This document shows positions 44,629 through 52,938 of a stretch of 64,000 nucleotides of DNA, piece after piece. Position 1 is the first letter of the stretch. Every line of letters starts with the position of its first letter. The position numbers and the translations under genes were made by a program. The notes under the pieces are model-generated. The model was given only the letters and a program-made list of their open reading frames with translations. It made no database searches and was not told the DNA's origin. This DNA is from JBEKHT01 sp049516595 (GTDB taxonomy: Bacteria > Chloroflexota > Anaerolineae > Anaerolineales > RBG-16-64-43). Location of the stretch: positions 1 through 64,000 of the forward strand of contig JBEKSY010000014.1 in assembly GCA_049516595.1 (NCBI GenBank), read 5' to 3'.

Positions 44629-45098
44629 TCCTGAGCCAGCAATTCCGCAGCTCGCTTGACGGCGCGGAGAATGCGCAAATGCGCGCCGCAGCGACACAGG
44701 TTTCCTTCGAGCGCCTCCCGAATCTGTTGATCTGTGGGATGCCGGGTCTTCCCCAGCAATGCGGCGGCGGCGATCATCATCCCGTTGGTGCAGTAGCCGC
44801 ATTGCGCGGCTTGTTCCTCGAGGAAGGCACGCTGCACGGGATGCAGTTCCTGCGCCGATCCCAATCCTTCCAGGGTCGTGATCGCAGCGCCAGTGGCTTC
44901 AGAGACGGGCAGCTTGCACGACTGCACCGCCTTGGCACCCAGGAGCACCATGCAAGAACCACACTGCTCCAGGCCGCAACCGAACTGCGGGCCGTTCAGT
45001 CTAAGTTCGTTGCGCAGCACATAGAACAGCGGGGTGTCGGGCGAGGCTTCGACGCGATGTGCCTGGCCGTTCACCGTAACCACAATTTCGCTTGCCAT
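44619..45098 (-). CDS. molybdenum-containing hydroxylase, small 2Fe-2S subunit
   Basis: This 159-residue iron-sulfur subunit carries two 2Fe-2S clusters. The plant-ferredoxin-type site uses Cys41, Cys46, Cys49 and Cys61 (FGCGLEQCGSCMVL, VQSC). The second uses Cys100, Cys103, Cys135 and Cys137 (AAQCGYCTNG, GNLCRCG). This is the complete CoxS/IorA/NicA pattern. The start is ATG 45098, with GGAGAGG upstream. It is the first gene of the hydroxylase operon and overlaps the large subunit by ten bases. No FAD-binding subunit is encoded on either side. Confidence 0.94.
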   Translation of the reverse strand: MASEIVVTVNGQAHRVEASPDTPLFYVLRNELRLNGPQFGCGLEQCGSCMVLLGAKAVQSCKLPVSEATGAAITTLEGLGSAQELHPVQRAFLEEQAAQCGYCTNGMMIAAAALLGKTRHPTDQQIREALEGNLCRCGAHLRILRAVKRAAELLAQEWG

Positions 45099-45561
45099 TC
45101 GAATACCTCTCCTCTCGAGTCCCTCTCGCCCTGATTCTCTGTGCTCTCCGCGATCTGTGATGCACTCGCGCGCTACCTGTTTGGGGGGACCGCCTCGGCC
45201 TCCACCTCATCCTCGGTGGGACAAGGGACAAACCCCGCCTGAGAGAACGGCTTCGGCAAAGGGCCTAAAGGGGACGGTCCCGAGGGAACTCCTCCGCGCG
45301 CAGCCCAAAAGGCTGCTCCAGGTCCTCCAATCCACCCCGAATTGGATCTGTTTTCCGCATGGGCAGGAGGGCGGGCGGGTTCCACGGATCGTTGGCCTGG
45401 GAATTCTGATCCCGGTTTGCACGTCCCCGGCCAACCGTGAAAAGGGCCCGTCAAGAGGCTGGCCCTTGCAGTCATTGTATGCCATCGGACCCAGGGAAGA
45501 AAGGGCCGGGTCGCGCAGGATCACTCTTTTTGGCTGACCTGGTAAGCAAAGGAACCCAAGA
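45099..45561. other. intergenic region between AzlD and the hydroxylase operon
   Basis: The hydroxylase operon's promoter should lie near 45098 on the minus strand. A GCAGCC/GGCTGC hairpin at 45300-45316 and the azlD terminator at 45442-45467 are present. No gene was found. Confidence 0.4.
45442..45467 (-). terminator. intrinsic terminator of the azlCD unit
   Basis: A perfect 7-bp stem AAGGGCC/GGCCCTT with a 12-base loop is followed by TT on the minus strand, making a short TTTT tract with the stem's last bases. It lies about 95 bases past the AzlD stop. Confidence 0.45.
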
Positions 45562-45885
45562 TCAGAAAACAGCTGAGAGGATCCAGAGGGTCGCCATCCC
45601 CGCTGCGATCGACAGCCAGGTGTTGCGCGTGCGCCAGGCGATCGCGCCGGCCAACAGGCCGGCAACCAGGCGCGGATTGGTCGGGCTCAGGTTGAGGCTC
45701 GCGCCCGAACCGACGAGTCCGGGAAGGATCAGCGCGGCCAACACCGCGGGCGGGACGAATCGCAGCGATTGATACAAGCGTGGGGGGAGTCGATCACGGG
45801 GCAGAAGTCCGATGAATGACAACCGCAGCGCATAGGTACCGAGCGCTCCGGCCATGATGATTGTCCACAGGGCAGGACCGCTCAC
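45562..45885 (-). CDS. azlD: AzlD-family branched-chain amino acid export subunit
   Basis: This 107-residue membrane protein has three to four hydrophobic segments: ALWTIIMAGALGTYALRLSFIGLL, LRFVPPAVLAALILPGLV and LVAGLLAGAIAWRTRNTWLSIAAGMATLWIL. The RxxFxxLLPRDRLPPRLYQSLRFVPPAVLAA pattern is diagnostic for AzlD/BrnE. The GTG start at 45885 overlaps the AzlC stop by four bases (GTGA), with GGAGGAG upstream. It works with AzlC as a two-part exporter of branched-chain amino acids or related compounds. Confidence 0.93.
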   Translation of the reverse strand: MSGPALWTIIMAGALGTYALRLSFIGLLPRDRLPPRLYQSLRFVPPAVLAALILPGLVGSGASLNLSPTNPRLVAGLLAGAIAWRTRNTWLSIAAGMATLWILSAVF

Positions 45886-46598
45886 TGGGAGCTCCTCCCG
45901 GGCAACCGGCGGCACCCCTCGAGCAGAATCCCTGCTCCTACTCCCGCCGCGGCGGCAATCAAGAGTCCGATTCGATCGGGCAGCCCCCCGAGGATGACCG
46001 CCAGACTGCCAGCGGCAGCCGCAGCGGCAATGGCCGGGCGATCTCGCAGCATCGGGACGAGGAGGGCAAGGAAAGTGAGGGGCAAGGCGAAGTCGAGCTG
46101 CCAGCTGGTCGGGACGCGAGCTCTCAGCAGAATTCCCACGGCGGTACTGGCCTGCCAGGCGGACCACAACGTCAATCCGGTCCCCAAGAAGTACCAGTGG
46201 GCGAAGCGCAAGTCGCCCCCCTGATATCGGGCGGAGCCAACGGCGAAGGCCTCGTCGGTGAGCAGCCAGGCGAGCGGGATTCTCCAGCGCGCGGGAAGGG
46301 GGGAGAACTGTGGCGCCAGGCTCGCGCTGTAGAGCAGATGTCGCAAGTTGACGATCCAAATCGTGCCAATGACGACGACCATCGGCGCAGCGCCTGCGAT
46401 TAGACTCACGGCCACGAACTGGGCGCTACCCGCAAAGATGAAGAGCGAGAACCCCTGTGCGACAAGTGCAGAAAGCCCCGAACCAACAGCAAGCGCCCCG
46501 AAGATCAAACCGAACGGCACAACGCCCGCCAGGATCGGCAGCTGGTCACGGGCTCCGGCTGCAAACTCACGCCAAGCGGCGCGGGAGAGGGCAGACAC
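45882..46598 (-). CDS. azlC: AzlC-family branched-chain amino acid export subunit
   Basis: This 238-residue membrane protein is of the AzlC/BrnF/YgaZ family. It has LPILAGVVPFGLIFGALAVGSGL near the start, IFAGSAQFVAVSLIAGAAP, VNLRHLLYSASLAP (the family motif NARHxLYGxxLxP) and AWLLTDEAFAV. The start is GTG 46598 with GGGAGGG eight bases upstream. It is the first gene of a two-gene unit with azlD. No Lrp-type regulator is adjacent. Confidence 0.94.
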   Translation of the reverse strand: MSALSRAAWREFAAGARDQLPILAGVVPFGLIFGALAVGSGLSALVAQGFSLFIFAGSAQFVAVSLIAGAAPMVVVIGTIWIVNLRHLLYSASLAPQFSPLPARWRIPLAWLLTDEAFAVGSARYQGGDLRFAHWYFLGTGLTLWSAWQASTAVGILLRARVPTSWQLDFALPLTFLALLVPMLRDRPAIAAAAAAGSLAVILGGLPDRIGLLIAAAAGVGAGILLEGCRRLPGRSSQ

Positions 46599-47351
46599 CT
46601 GCTAGTCCCTCCCGAGCGTCCGGACTTCCAGACTGGGCGGAACAAGAAAACAAGCCAACATCATCCCGTCACTGTCCGTTCGCGTTCCGCCGGTGGTCTG
46701 ATTCTTCCTATCCCATTTCAATTCTCCCTCCATCTGCACCCGCGCCGCCGCGCATCGCCCTTCGCTTCATCATGCCGGAGTGACCGTCCCGTTCGGTTGT
46801 CCCCCCAAAGGCTTGTATTCGACAAGCCGTTTGCGTGGAATATCACAACGGCCTTCGAGACCGAACTGGTGCCATTGTATCTGTAGACCACAGGAGCAGG
46901 AAAGGATGCTCTGGCAGCGAGGAGCACACGAGCATATGGCCTGGGTGCACCTCTTCCCGACCGGGAGAAACCCCGAGGCTGGGCTGTCCCGGTGGATCTT
47001 AGGTCGTCCGAACTTGATCGTGCCGGGGTTGGGATTTCAGGTCAGCCTTATCCGGCTTGAGCTCCCTGGCTGCCAACTCCCAAGTCCTCTGGTGGGTCTG
47101 GTGAAGATCGGCTTCGTTGTCCGTAGTTGCGATTGACCCATCTGTCACCATCCCCGTCTTGCGGAAGCGGGAGGGCAGCCAAGGCAGACGTGCCATGTTC
47201 CCTGGGCATTCCCAAGGGCTCATTCATTTTCCTCTCATCCAGCAGTTCTATAGTTTCTAAATTCCCTGAAGATCGTCGGGTTTTCGGTGCGCAGCGGCCC
47301 GCCCGCTGTTCATATTGACAAGGTCCCCTTTCCCTATTGGTGGAAGAGATA
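46599..47351. other. long divergent intergenic region
   Basis: This region carries the azlC promoter (minus) and the 5' side of the protease/MoxR operon (plus). A perfect palindrome GGCTTGT/ACAAGCC with a five-base loop (46810-46828) may be an operator or weak terminator. No gene was identified. Confidence 0.4.
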
Positions 47352-48191
47352 ATGAACGAAGCACCCGTTTCGCGTCCCGAGCTTTGGCGCGGCCGCCTGC
47401 AGCGGCTGCGAGCCCGCCTGCGCAAGGCGCTGCCGTTTGCTCTCGGGACAGCGGCGGCGCTGGTGGCGCTCCTGATCTACAGTCTTCTCTTTCCCGGGCC
47501 CCATCAGCTGACCGAGCGCGACGTGAACGACGCAGTCGCACAAGCCCTCGCCTCGGAGACGCCTCCCCCGGCTTTCTCTGAGCGCGTGTACGAGATCATT
47601 CAACCCTCGCTCGTTTTGATCCAAACCAAATCCCTCGCCGCAGATGGCGACCCAGAGACCGGCTTGGGGAGTGGTGTCGTCATTGACGATAGCGGCGATA
47701 TCCTGACGAGCCTGCACGTGGTCGCTCAATCCAGCGATATTAGTTTGACCTTCGCGGATGGCACGCAGTCGAGTGCGGAGGTGACGACCCAGCAACCTTC
47801 GATTGACATCGCCATCCTGCGGGCGAGCCACCCTCCGGCGCAGCTTTACCCGGCCACGATTGGCAATCCGAACGCCATGCGCGTTGGCGACGAGGCGTAT
47901 GTCGTCGGCAATCCGTTTGGCCTCTACGCATCGATGACGGCGGGAGTAATCTCTGGTTTCGATCGTTCTTTCCAACCCCCCAACAGCAATTTGGTGCTTC
48001 AAGGGCTCATTCAAATCGACTCCGCCGTGAATCCCGGCAATTCCGGAGGCCCGCTGCTCAATCGCGACGGAGAAGTCATCGGCATTGTCGAGGGGATAGT
48101 CAACCCGACTGGTCAAGATGTGTTCATCGGCATCGGTTTCGCCGTGCCGATTAACGTCGCCGGCTCAGCCTTCGGCTCCCCGCCGGATTAG
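47352..48191 (+). CDS. membrane-anchored S1C serine protease without PDZ domain
   Basis: This 279-residue trypsin-like protease has a basic start, one transmembrane helix (FALGTAAALVALLIYSLLF) and a catalytic domain with His (SLHVV), Asp (SIDIAIL) and Ser in NPGNSGGP. The protein stops soon after the catalytic domain, so it lacks the PDZ domain of DegP/HtrA. It is the first of five same-strand genes; a MoxR gene begins 90 bases later. A membrane protease in a MoxR/VWA locus suggests processing of envelope proteins. ATG 47352 has GGAAGAG upstream. Confidence 0.88.
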   Translation: MNEAPVSRPELWRGRLQRLRARLRKALPFALGTAAALVALLIYSLLFPGPHQLTERDVNDAVAQALASETPPPAFSERVYEIIQPSLVLIQTKSLAADGDPETGLGSGVVIDDSGDILTSLHVVAQSSDISLTFADGTQSSAEVTTQQPSIDIAILRASHPPAQLYPATIGNPNAMRVGDEAYVVGNPFGLYASMTAGVISGFDRSFQPPNSNLVLQGLIQIDSAVNPGNSGGPLLNRDGEVIGIVEGIVNPTGQDVFIGIGFAVPINVAGSAFGSPPD

Positions 48192-48281
48192 GAGAAGGGT
48201 GATCCTGCGCCACAGGACCTAGCTGGCGGCTTTCAGCCTCAACGGGCGGGCGCTATCATCCAATTCTCAAGGAGGACTTCA

Positions 48282-49292
48282 GTGGAAGGAAGAACGGATC
48301 CTGAAAACAGAACGCCGATGGAACGCGTCCTGTACGAAGTGAAGAAAGTGATCGTTGGGCAGGATCACTTGCTGGAACGGTTGGCGGTCGCCCTGCTGGC
48401 ACGCGGACATATCCTCGTGGAAGGGGTTCCGGGGCTGGCGAAGACGATGGCCATCAAGACGCTGGCGGAAGCGATTGGCGTCGAATTCAAGCGCATCCAG
48501 TTCACGCCGGATCTGGTGCCCGCCGATTTGATCGGCACACGCATCTACAACCAAAAAACAGGCGAATTCAATACCTCGCTGGGCCCGGTCTTCACCAACC
48601 TACTGCTCGCGGATGAAATCAACCGAGCGGCGGCGAAGGTGCAGAGCGCTCTGCTGGAGGTCATGCAGGAGCGGCAAGTGACGATCGGTCGCGAGACCCA
48701 CAAAGTGCCGGATCCCTTCTTGGTGCTGGCCACGCAGAATCCCATCGAGACTGAAGGAACCTACCCGTTGCCCGAGGCGCAGGTGGACCGCTTTATGCTC
48801 AAGGTGTTGGTCGGCTATCCGAGCACAACGGAGGAATTTGTTATCGTCGAGCGGATGACGGGCGCCTTGCAGGCCCTGCAGAAGGTTCTGACCAGCGCGC
48901 AATTGCTGCGGCTCCAGCAGGAAGCCGACCGAGTGTACGTCGACCCGGCGCTCATTGAGTTTGCCGTGCGCATGGTGACCGCGACCCGCAAGCCGGGAGA
49001 ACTGGGCTTGAGTGAATTGGCAAAATACATCATGTTTGGCGCGAGCCCGCGCGCTTCCATTAACCTGATCCTCACCGCACGGGCCCTCGCTTTCGTGCGG
49101 GGACGCGACTACGTCCTGCCGCAAGACGTTCTGGACATGGCTCTGGACGTGATGCGCCACCGGCTCGTGCTTTCGTACGAGGCGCTTTCGGACAACGTGA
49201 CTGCCGATATGCTGCTGCAAAAGATACTCGACCGAATTCCGATCCCTGTGGTGCCCTTGCATGAGCATGCCGACGTCCGCCTCAACGCCTGA
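48282..49292 (+). CDS. MoxR-type AAA+ ATPase
   Basis: This 336-residue AAA+ ATPase is of the MoxR family: VIVGQDHLLERLAVALLARGHILVEGVPGLAKT with Walker A near residues 48-55, LLLADEINRAAAKVQSALLEVMQERQVT with Walker B, and LATQNPIETEGTYPLPEAQVDRF as sensor 1. The C-terminal lid is complete. MoxR proteins act as chaperones that insert cofactors or assemble complexes with VWA proteins. The start is GTG 48282 six bases after AAGGAGG. It overlaps the DUF58 gene by 32 bases. Confidence 0.94.
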   Translation: MEGRTDPENRTPMERVLYEVKKVIVGQDHLLERLAVALLARGHILVEGVPGLAKTMAIKTLAEAIGVEFKRIQFTPDLVPADLIGTRIYNQKTGEFNTSLGPVFTNLLLADEINRAAAKVQSALLEVMQERQVTIGRETHKVPDPFLVLATQNPIETEGTYPLPEAQVDRFMLKVLVGYPSTTEEFVIVERMTGALQALQKVLTSAQLLRLQQEADRVYVDPALIEFAVRMVTATRKPGELGLSELAKYIMFGASPRASINLILTARALAFVRGRDYVLPQDVLDMALDVMRHRLVLSYEALSDNVTADMLLQKILDRIPIPVVPLHEHADVRLNA

Positions 49293-50160
49293 ACGCATCC
49301 TACATCGTCTCGATTGGAAAGTCATACGCCGCCTGGACGGGGTTCTTCAAGGCGATTACCGCAGCCTCTTCTATGGCTACGGGGTGGATTTTGCGGACCT
49401 GCGCGAATATCAACCCGGGGATGACATCCGCTATATGGATTGGAACGTGACCGCGCGAATGAACACGCCGTATGTGCGGCAGTACCACGAAGACCGCGAG
49501 ATCACAGCCTGGTTCCTCCTGGATCTCAGCCCTTCCGTCGATTTTGGCACGGTGGATAATCTGAAGCGGACGGTTCTGATTGACTTCGTGGTCACACTCG
49601 CGCGGCTGTTGACGCGTCACGGTAACCGCGTGGGTGCAGTTTTCTTTGGCTCCCGCGTCGAACGGACGATTCCGGCGCGAGGGGGGCGGATCCAGACGTT
49701 GCGCTTGGCCAATGATCTGCTCCGGCAGCCGCGCTTGCCTCGCGCTCCGTTTACGAACCTGAAGCCGCTGCTGGAATGGGGACTGCACGCCATCAAGAGA
49801 CGATCCCTGGTGTTTGTGGTCTCGGATTTCATCTGCGAGCCGGGCTGGGAGGCTCCCCTGAGCCTGCTCACCCGGAAGAACGAAGTCCTGGCGGTGCGCC
49901 TGTGGGATCCCCGGGAGATGGAACTTCCCGATATCGGTGCCGTTTTCATGGAGGATGCGGAGACGGGCGAACAGCTGTATGTGGACACGCACGATGCGGG
50001 ATTTCGGAGGCAGTTTGCAGAGGGCGCGTCGCGGCGCGAAGCTAATCTGGGGCGGGCATTTAAGCGTGCCGGGGTTGACGTGCTGTCGATCTCGACCGAA
50101 GAGGACCTGGTCAGCGCAATCGTGCGCTTCGCCAGCTCCAGGCAGCATCGCAGAAAGTAA
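49261..50160 (+). CDS. DUF58-family protein
   Basis: This 299-residue protein has the DUF58 motif YGYGVDFADLREYQPGDDIRYMDWNVTAR and YVRQYHEDREITAWFLLDLSPSVDFG (about residues 38-100). It likely contains a von Willebrand A-like domain with a partly conserved metal site. It starts inside the MoxR gene end (ATG 49261; ATG 49267 also possible), implying coupled translation. MoxR-DUF58-VWA is a conserved operon called the aerotolerance (Bat) or MoxR locus. Confidence 0.92.
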   Translation: MSMPTSASTPERILHRLDWKVIRRLDGVLQGDYRSLFYGYGVDFADLREYQPGDDIRYMDWNVTARMNTPYVRQYHEDREITAWFLLDLSPSVDFGTVDNLKRTVLIDFVVTLARLLTRHGNRVGAVFFGSRVERTIPARGGRIQTLRLANDLLRQPRLPRAPFTNLKPLLEWGLHAIKRRSLVFVVSDFICEPGWEAPLSLLTRKNEVLAVRLWDPREMELPDIGAVFMEDAETGEQLYVDTHDAGFRRQFAEGASRREANLGRAFKRAGVDVLSISTEEDLVSAIVRFASSRQHRRK

Positions 50161-50174
50161 CTTCAGGCCTTCTC

Positions 50175-51191
50175 ATGTCCTTCCTCTGGCCCGCCGTGCT
50201 CTTCTTGCTGCTTCTGCTTCCGCTGGGGGTTGTGCTGTACTTGCGCTGGCAGCAGCAACGGTGGCGGCTTGCCGCCCGCTACGGCAATTTTGGGCTCGTG
50301 CAGGAGACGGGGGGGCGCCGCTTGGGATGGCGCCGGCACATTCCTCCGGCTCTCTTTCTGACGGGCCTGGCGATCCTGACGATCGGATTGGCGCGCCCGC
50401 AAACGGTTCTCAGTCTTCCCCGGGAAGAGGGCACGGTCATCTTAGCCTTCGACGTTTCCGGGAGCATGGCGGCGAGTGACGTCCAGCCCACTCGGATGGA
50501 GGCGGCGAAGGCGGCAGCGCGGGACTTCGTGCATCGACAGCCCACCAGCGTGCAGATCGGAGTTGTCGCCTTCAGTGACAGCGCCTTTTCGGTGCAGACG
50601 CCGACCGACAACCAGGATGCGATCCTAGCGGCGATCAACCGCCTTGCGCCGCAGCGCGGCACCTCGATCGCGCAGGGGCTTCTTGCTTCCCTCAATTCGA
50701 TTGCCGTAGCCACGGGTCAGGCTGGGCAAGCACCGAATCTCTACTCGAACCTGCCGCCGAACCCTGCCCCTACGCCGACGCCGGTCCCTAAGGGAATGTA
50801 CACGTCCGCCGTCATTATCCTGCTCAGCGACGGAGAGAACAACGAGAACCCGGATCCGCTGGTCCCAGCCCAGCTGGCAGCCACACGCGGCGTGCGCATC
50901 TACACAGTCGGGATTGGGAGTCCAGCGGGAACCACTCTGCACATCAACGGCTTTACTGTCCACACTCAGCTGGACGAGCTCACATTGAAACAGATTTCGC
51001 AGGTCACGGGGGGCACCTATTACAGCGCGCAGAGCGAGGAAGACTTGCGCACGATCTACGAAAACCTCGACCGCGAGCTCGTGGCCAAGCCGGAAAAGAC
51101 GGAAGTCACATCTCTTTTTGCGGGAGCCAGCATCTTTCTCCTTCTGATCGGGGGTGCCTTGTCACTCCTGTGGTTCAGCCGCATGCCGTGA
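50175..51191 (+). CDS. BatA-like membrane VWA protein 1
   Basis: This 338-residue protein has two N-terminal hydrophobic segments (LWPAVLFLLLLLPLGVVLYL, LFLTGLAILTIGLA). A VWA domain follows with a complete MIDAS motif: DVSGSMAASD (about residue 93), the threonine in GTSIAQGL, and LLSDGENN. A final C-terminal helix (ASIFLLLIGGALSLLWF) anchors the domain. The domain therefore faces the periplasm or outside. It is the first of two tandem VWA proteins in the operon. Confidence 0.92.
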   Translation: MSFLWPAVLFLLLLLPLGVVLYLRWQQQRWRLAARYGNFGLVQETGGRRLGWRRHIPPALFLTGLAILTIGLARPQTVLSLPREEGTVILAFDVSGSMAASDVQPTRMEAAKAAARDFVHRQPTSVQIGVVAFSDSAFSVQTPTDNQDAILAAINRLAPQRGTSIAQGLLASLNSIAVATGQAGQAPNLYSNLPPNPAPTPTPVPKGMYTSAVIILLSDGENNENPDPLVPAQLAATRGVRIYTVGIGSPAGTTLHINGFTVHTQLDELTLKQISQVTGGTYYSAQSEEDLRTIYENLDRELVAKPEKTEVTSLFAGASIFLLLIGGALSLLWFSRMP

Positions 51192-51222
51192 TGCGGATGG
51201 CGAATACCTAAAGGTGCCCGAG

Positions 51223-52338
51223 ATGCAACGGATCGACTTCCTTTGGCCCGGCTTTCTCGCCTTGCTGGCGTTGATTCCTCTGATCGTCGCGGCTTATGTT
51301 CTGGTCCTGCGGCGGCGCCGGCGATTTGCGGTGCGCTTCTCCAGCTTGGCTTTGGTGCGGGAGGCGATTCCCCGCCAGTCCTGGCTGCGGCGCCATCTGC
51401 CATTTGCCCTGTTTCTCCTCGCTCTGGCGAGCCTGGTGATCGCTCTGGGACGCCCGGCGGCTGTCGTGAGTCTTCCCAGCGGACAAACCACGGTCATCCT
51501 CACCCTGGATGTTTCCGGAAGCATGCGCTCGACAGACATTCAGCCCTCGCGTCTGGGGGCGGCAGAGGCTGCCGCGCTGTCGTTCATTCAGCGCCAGAAA
51601 GCCACCACCCAAATCGGGATCGTCGCGTTCTCTGAGTTCGCGGAACTGATCCAAGCGCCCACGACGGATCAGGAAGCATTGCAAGCTGCGATCGAGAGCT
51701 TGACTACCGGACGCCGGACGGCGATCGGCAGTGGCATTCTCAAGTCGTTGGACGCGATTGCCGAGGTGGACAAGAACGTTGCGCCGAGCGTGACCGATCC
51801 CTCCTCCGGGGTCGAGCCCCCACCGGTGGCCCCAGGGGCCTACGCGCCCGACATCATTGTGCTGCTGACTGATGGGGTGAGCAATGCAGGTCCAGCGCCG
51901 CTCGATGCCGCCAAGCAGGCGATGGACCGGGGGGTTCGCATCTACACGATCGGCTTTGGTACGGCCAACGGATTCATGCCATTCGGCGGCCAAGCCCCCC
52001 AGGGTGGCGGCCTGTTTGGAAATGGGGGCGGATTTGGCGGGGGCAATCCAGGTTTCGGTGGGCAGGGGTTTGGCGGCGGAGGATTTGGAGGAGGATTTGG
52101 AGGAGGATTTCGCACTGGAATTGACGAGGCGACCCTAAAGCAAATTGCCTCGATGACCGGCGGAACTTATCACTCCGCAGCAAGTGCGAGTGAATTGCAG
52201 AGTGTTTTCCAGGATCTCCCGACCTATCTGGTTACCAAACACGAGCTTCAGGAACTCAGCGTGATCTTTGCGGCCCTGGGCGCGCTCCTGGCACTGGCAG
52301 CGATCAGCCTCTCCCTGGTCTGGCACCCACTGCCCTGA
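51223..52338 (+). CDS. BatA-like membrane VWA protein 2 with glycine-rich insert
   Basis: This 371-residue paralogue of the preceding VWA protein has the same order: two N-terminal helices, DVSGSMRSTD MIDAS motif, LLTDGVSNAG, and a final transmembrane helix. Between IYTIGFGTANG and the FRTGIDEATLKQIAS segment lies an insert of about 45 residues rich in Gly and Phe (GGG, GFGGG), absent from VWA 1. The DNA here is a repetitive GGA TTT GGA GGA pattern. ATG 51223 has AAAGGTG upstream. The insert may form a flexible loop or an interaction surface. Confidence 0.92.
   Translation: MQRIDFLWPGFLALLALIPLIVAAYVLVLRRRRRFAVRFSSLALVREAIPRQSWLRRHLPFALFLLALASLVIALGRPAAVVSLPSGQTTVILTLDVSGSMRSTDIQPSRLGAAEAAALSFIQRQKATTQIGIVAFSEFAELIQAPTTDQEALQAAIESLTTGRRTAIGSGILKSLDAIAEVDKNVAPSVTDPSSGVEPPPVAPGAYAPDIIVLLTDGVSNAGPAPLDAAKQAMDRGVRIYTIGFGTANGFMPFGGQAPQGGGLFGNGGGFGGGNPGFGGQGFGGGGFGGGFGGGFRTGIDEATLKQIASMTGGTYHSAASASELQSVFQDLPTYLVTKHELQELSVIFAALGALLALAAISLSLVWHPLP
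51975..52112 (+). repeat. glycine-codon-rich repetitive segment
   Basis: This segment of short imperfect repeats (units of GGATTTGGAGGA and GGCGGCGGA type) is inside the second VWA gene and encodes the Gly/Phe insert. It is low-complexity and prone to slippage. The reading frame stays open through it. Confidence 0.7.
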
Positions 52339-52791
52339 GAGCCTCTACTTCCTCGATTGACCCTCCAATCGATTCTGTCTTGGATCGCGGCCGATAATGC
52401 ATGGTTCGCTGGGTTCGTGATATCGGTCGTCCTCGACGTTGACGCATGCCAGCACGCCTTCCCGAGTTGTCCTCGGATGAGCGGCGAGATGCTAGCTACC
52501 AGAATGTGGCAGACTGTTGCGCTCCTTTGTCGAACGACGTAGAGTAGCCTGGCAAGCTGGCTCAAGGGTTTTCAAGCCCCGAAAAGCAAATGGTGAGCCA
52601 GGATCCTAGCAGGACTCACCTCCAACCGCATCGAAAACCATGTCGTCCTATTGAACTCCCCAGGCCACTGAGCTCTTGTCCCTCTGAGGTTCCAGGGAAC
52701 GAGGGGCCGGGGAGGAAAATCGGAGCAGGGTAGCTGTCAGGGACGCAGATAGGCGAGGAGGGGCAAAGCTTAGGAGCCTGGTGAGGAACGC

Positions 52792-52812
52792 GAGGGGGAG
52801 TCCCCTCTTTTT
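52792..52812 (+). terminator. probable terminator of the MoxR/VWA operon
   Basis: A GC-rich 6-bp stem GAGGGG/CCCCTC with a four-base loop is followed directly by five T bases on the plus strand. It is about 450 bases past the last VWA stop, so the operon may have a long 3' untranslated part. Confidence 0.5.
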
Positions 52813-52884
52813 CCGACCTCCCACCCTGATCCCGGGCGGATGGTCGGTGGAACCTTCTGCTTTGTGCACCCCCAAAGAAGAACC

Positions 52885-52917
52885 GAGGGGCGACTCCTCC
52901 TGCGGAAGTCGCCTCTC
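52885..52917 (-). terminator. intrinsic terminator of the acyl-CoA ligase gene
   Basis: An 11-bp stem (GAGGGGCGACT/AGTCGCCTCTC, with one G-T pair) and 11-base loop begins 22 bases past the ligase stop. On the minus strand it is followed by GGTTCTTCTTT, a T-rich tail. Confidence 0.65.
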
Positions 52918-52938
52918 AATTCTCCGCGATCCGGGTTG

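Larger units (their letters stand above)
52339..52938. other. intergenic region between convergent genes with two terminators
   Basis: The VWA operon (plus) and acyl-CoA ligase (minus) converge. A GAGGGG/CCCCTC hairpin followed by T5 lies at about 52792-52811, a plus-strand terminator some 450 bases past the VWA stop. A second hairpin for the minus direction is at 52885-52917. No gene was seen. Confidence 0.5.

Noticed and set aside
51975..52112. CRISPR or tandem-repeat locus
   Set aside because: The repeat is in frame within a VWA gene and encodes a Gly/Phe insert; there are no spacers.
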